In this document: positions 6,152-6,360 of the stretch, piece by piece | Numbering within the stretch: position 1 is the stretch's first letter | Layout: each line of letters begins with the position of its first letter | The notes under the pieces: generated by a model | The model's database searches: none | Seen by the model: the letters and a program-made list of their open reading frames with translations, nothing else | What the model was told of the DNA's origin: nothing | Program-made: the position numbers and the translations under genes | DNA from: Leptospiraceae bacterium | GTDB lineage: Bacteria > Spirochaetota > Leptospiria > Turneriellales > Turneriellaceae | Assembly (NCBI GenBank): GCA_016788945.1 | Contig: JAEUSA010000073.1 | Span: forward strand, 1-6,360 | DNA length: 6,360 bases | Direction of reading: 5' to 3'

Positions 6152-6360
6152 ATATCTCAGCGGGTTTGCCGTTGTTTTCTGTTCAGTTCTGCTCACCGGT
6201 GCCTTGGGCGCGGCCGAAAACATTGTCCGTTTTCGCGGCAATGCATACGATCTCAGAACGGGGGCATTTGTCTATTCTGAAAATCACTCCGCATTTTATC
6301 GCGGGGCTGATCATGTCTACTCGCGCGTTTCTTATCGCGACAACAAAGGGCATGAGTTTG
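6141..6360 (+). CDS. Secreted/periplasmic protein of unknown function, 3' part beyond the window
   Basis: An open frame starts at ATG 6141 and runs without a stop to the window edge (73 codons plus one base). The first 25 residues look like a Sec signal peptide: a short basic start (MWYKY), a hydrophobic core about residues 8-20 (GFAVVFCSVLLTG), and small residues ALGAA at 21-25 for cleavage. Cys14 is not in a convincing lipobox. The mature part begins ENIVRFRGNAYDLRTG and continues with YSENHSAF and a Tyr/Arg/Asp-rich stretch with a beta-strand-like pattern, resembling small exported proteins with a Tyr-Asp-Leu-x-Thr-Gly repeat start. I do not recognise a named family with confidence. The 11-nt overlap with the CFAS-like gene and the lack of a good ribosome site suggest translational coupling and membership in the operon, which would add an envelope protein to the lipid-modifying set. 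Confidence 0.75.
   Translation, partial: MWYKYLSGFAVVFCSVLLTGALGAAENIVRFRGNAYDLRTGAFVYSENHSAFYRGADHVYSRVSYRDNKGHEF

Overview
The window reads as one compact, co-directional plus-strand gene cluster from a Gram-negative bacterium of moderate, slightly GC-rich composition. The lineage cannot be fixed from sequence alone. The gene families are those found in light- or singlet-oxygen-linked lipid clusters of Proteobacteria and some spirochaetes (Leptospirales), and I treat that only as a hint. There are no RNA genes, mobile elements, CRISPR arrays or broken genes. Coding density is close to 100%; the only real gap is 45 bp (1029-1073).

Layout: (1) 3-1028, a serine beta-lactamase/esterase-family hydrolase whose 5' end may lie outside the window. 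(2) 1029-1073, a short intergenic region with a perfect TATAAT box and three degenerate direct repeats that look like a regulator binding site. (3) 1074-6151, five tightly packed genes: a coclaurine-N-methyltransferase-like member of the cyclopropane-fatty-acid-synthase (CFAS) superfamily; a MerR-type regulator with an adenosylcobalamin photoreceptor domain (CarH/LitR type); an FAD-dependent amine-oxidase-like protein (COG2907 type); a DUF1365 protein; and a full-length CFAS-like methyltransferase. (4) 6141-6360, the start of a secreted or periplasmic protein of unknown function that continues past the window edge.

All four internal junctions of the five-gene block are 4-nt start/stop overlaps (ATGA, GTGA, TTGA, GTGA), and the sixth gene overlaps the fifth by 11 nt. 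This indicates one transcript with translational coupling. The trio flavoprotein + DUF1365 + CFAS homologue recurs in bacteria in clusters tied to membrane fatty-acid modification and photo-oxidative stress (for example the singlet-oxygen-induced cluster of Rhodobacter sphaeroides; methylated and furan fatty acids are known products of related enzymes). The inferred system is a light-controlled operon: B12-bound regulator represses in the dark, light breaks the Co-C bond and releases it, and the enzymes then methylate and oxidise unsaturated acyl chains of membrane lipids. The regulator keeps the W-x9-EH and DxHxxG cobalamin motifs. The most interesting points are the embedded photoreceptor, its missing second-histidine position, the candidate operator over the -10 box, a probable near-leaderless mRNA, and two CFAS-superfamily paralogues with different active-site residues.
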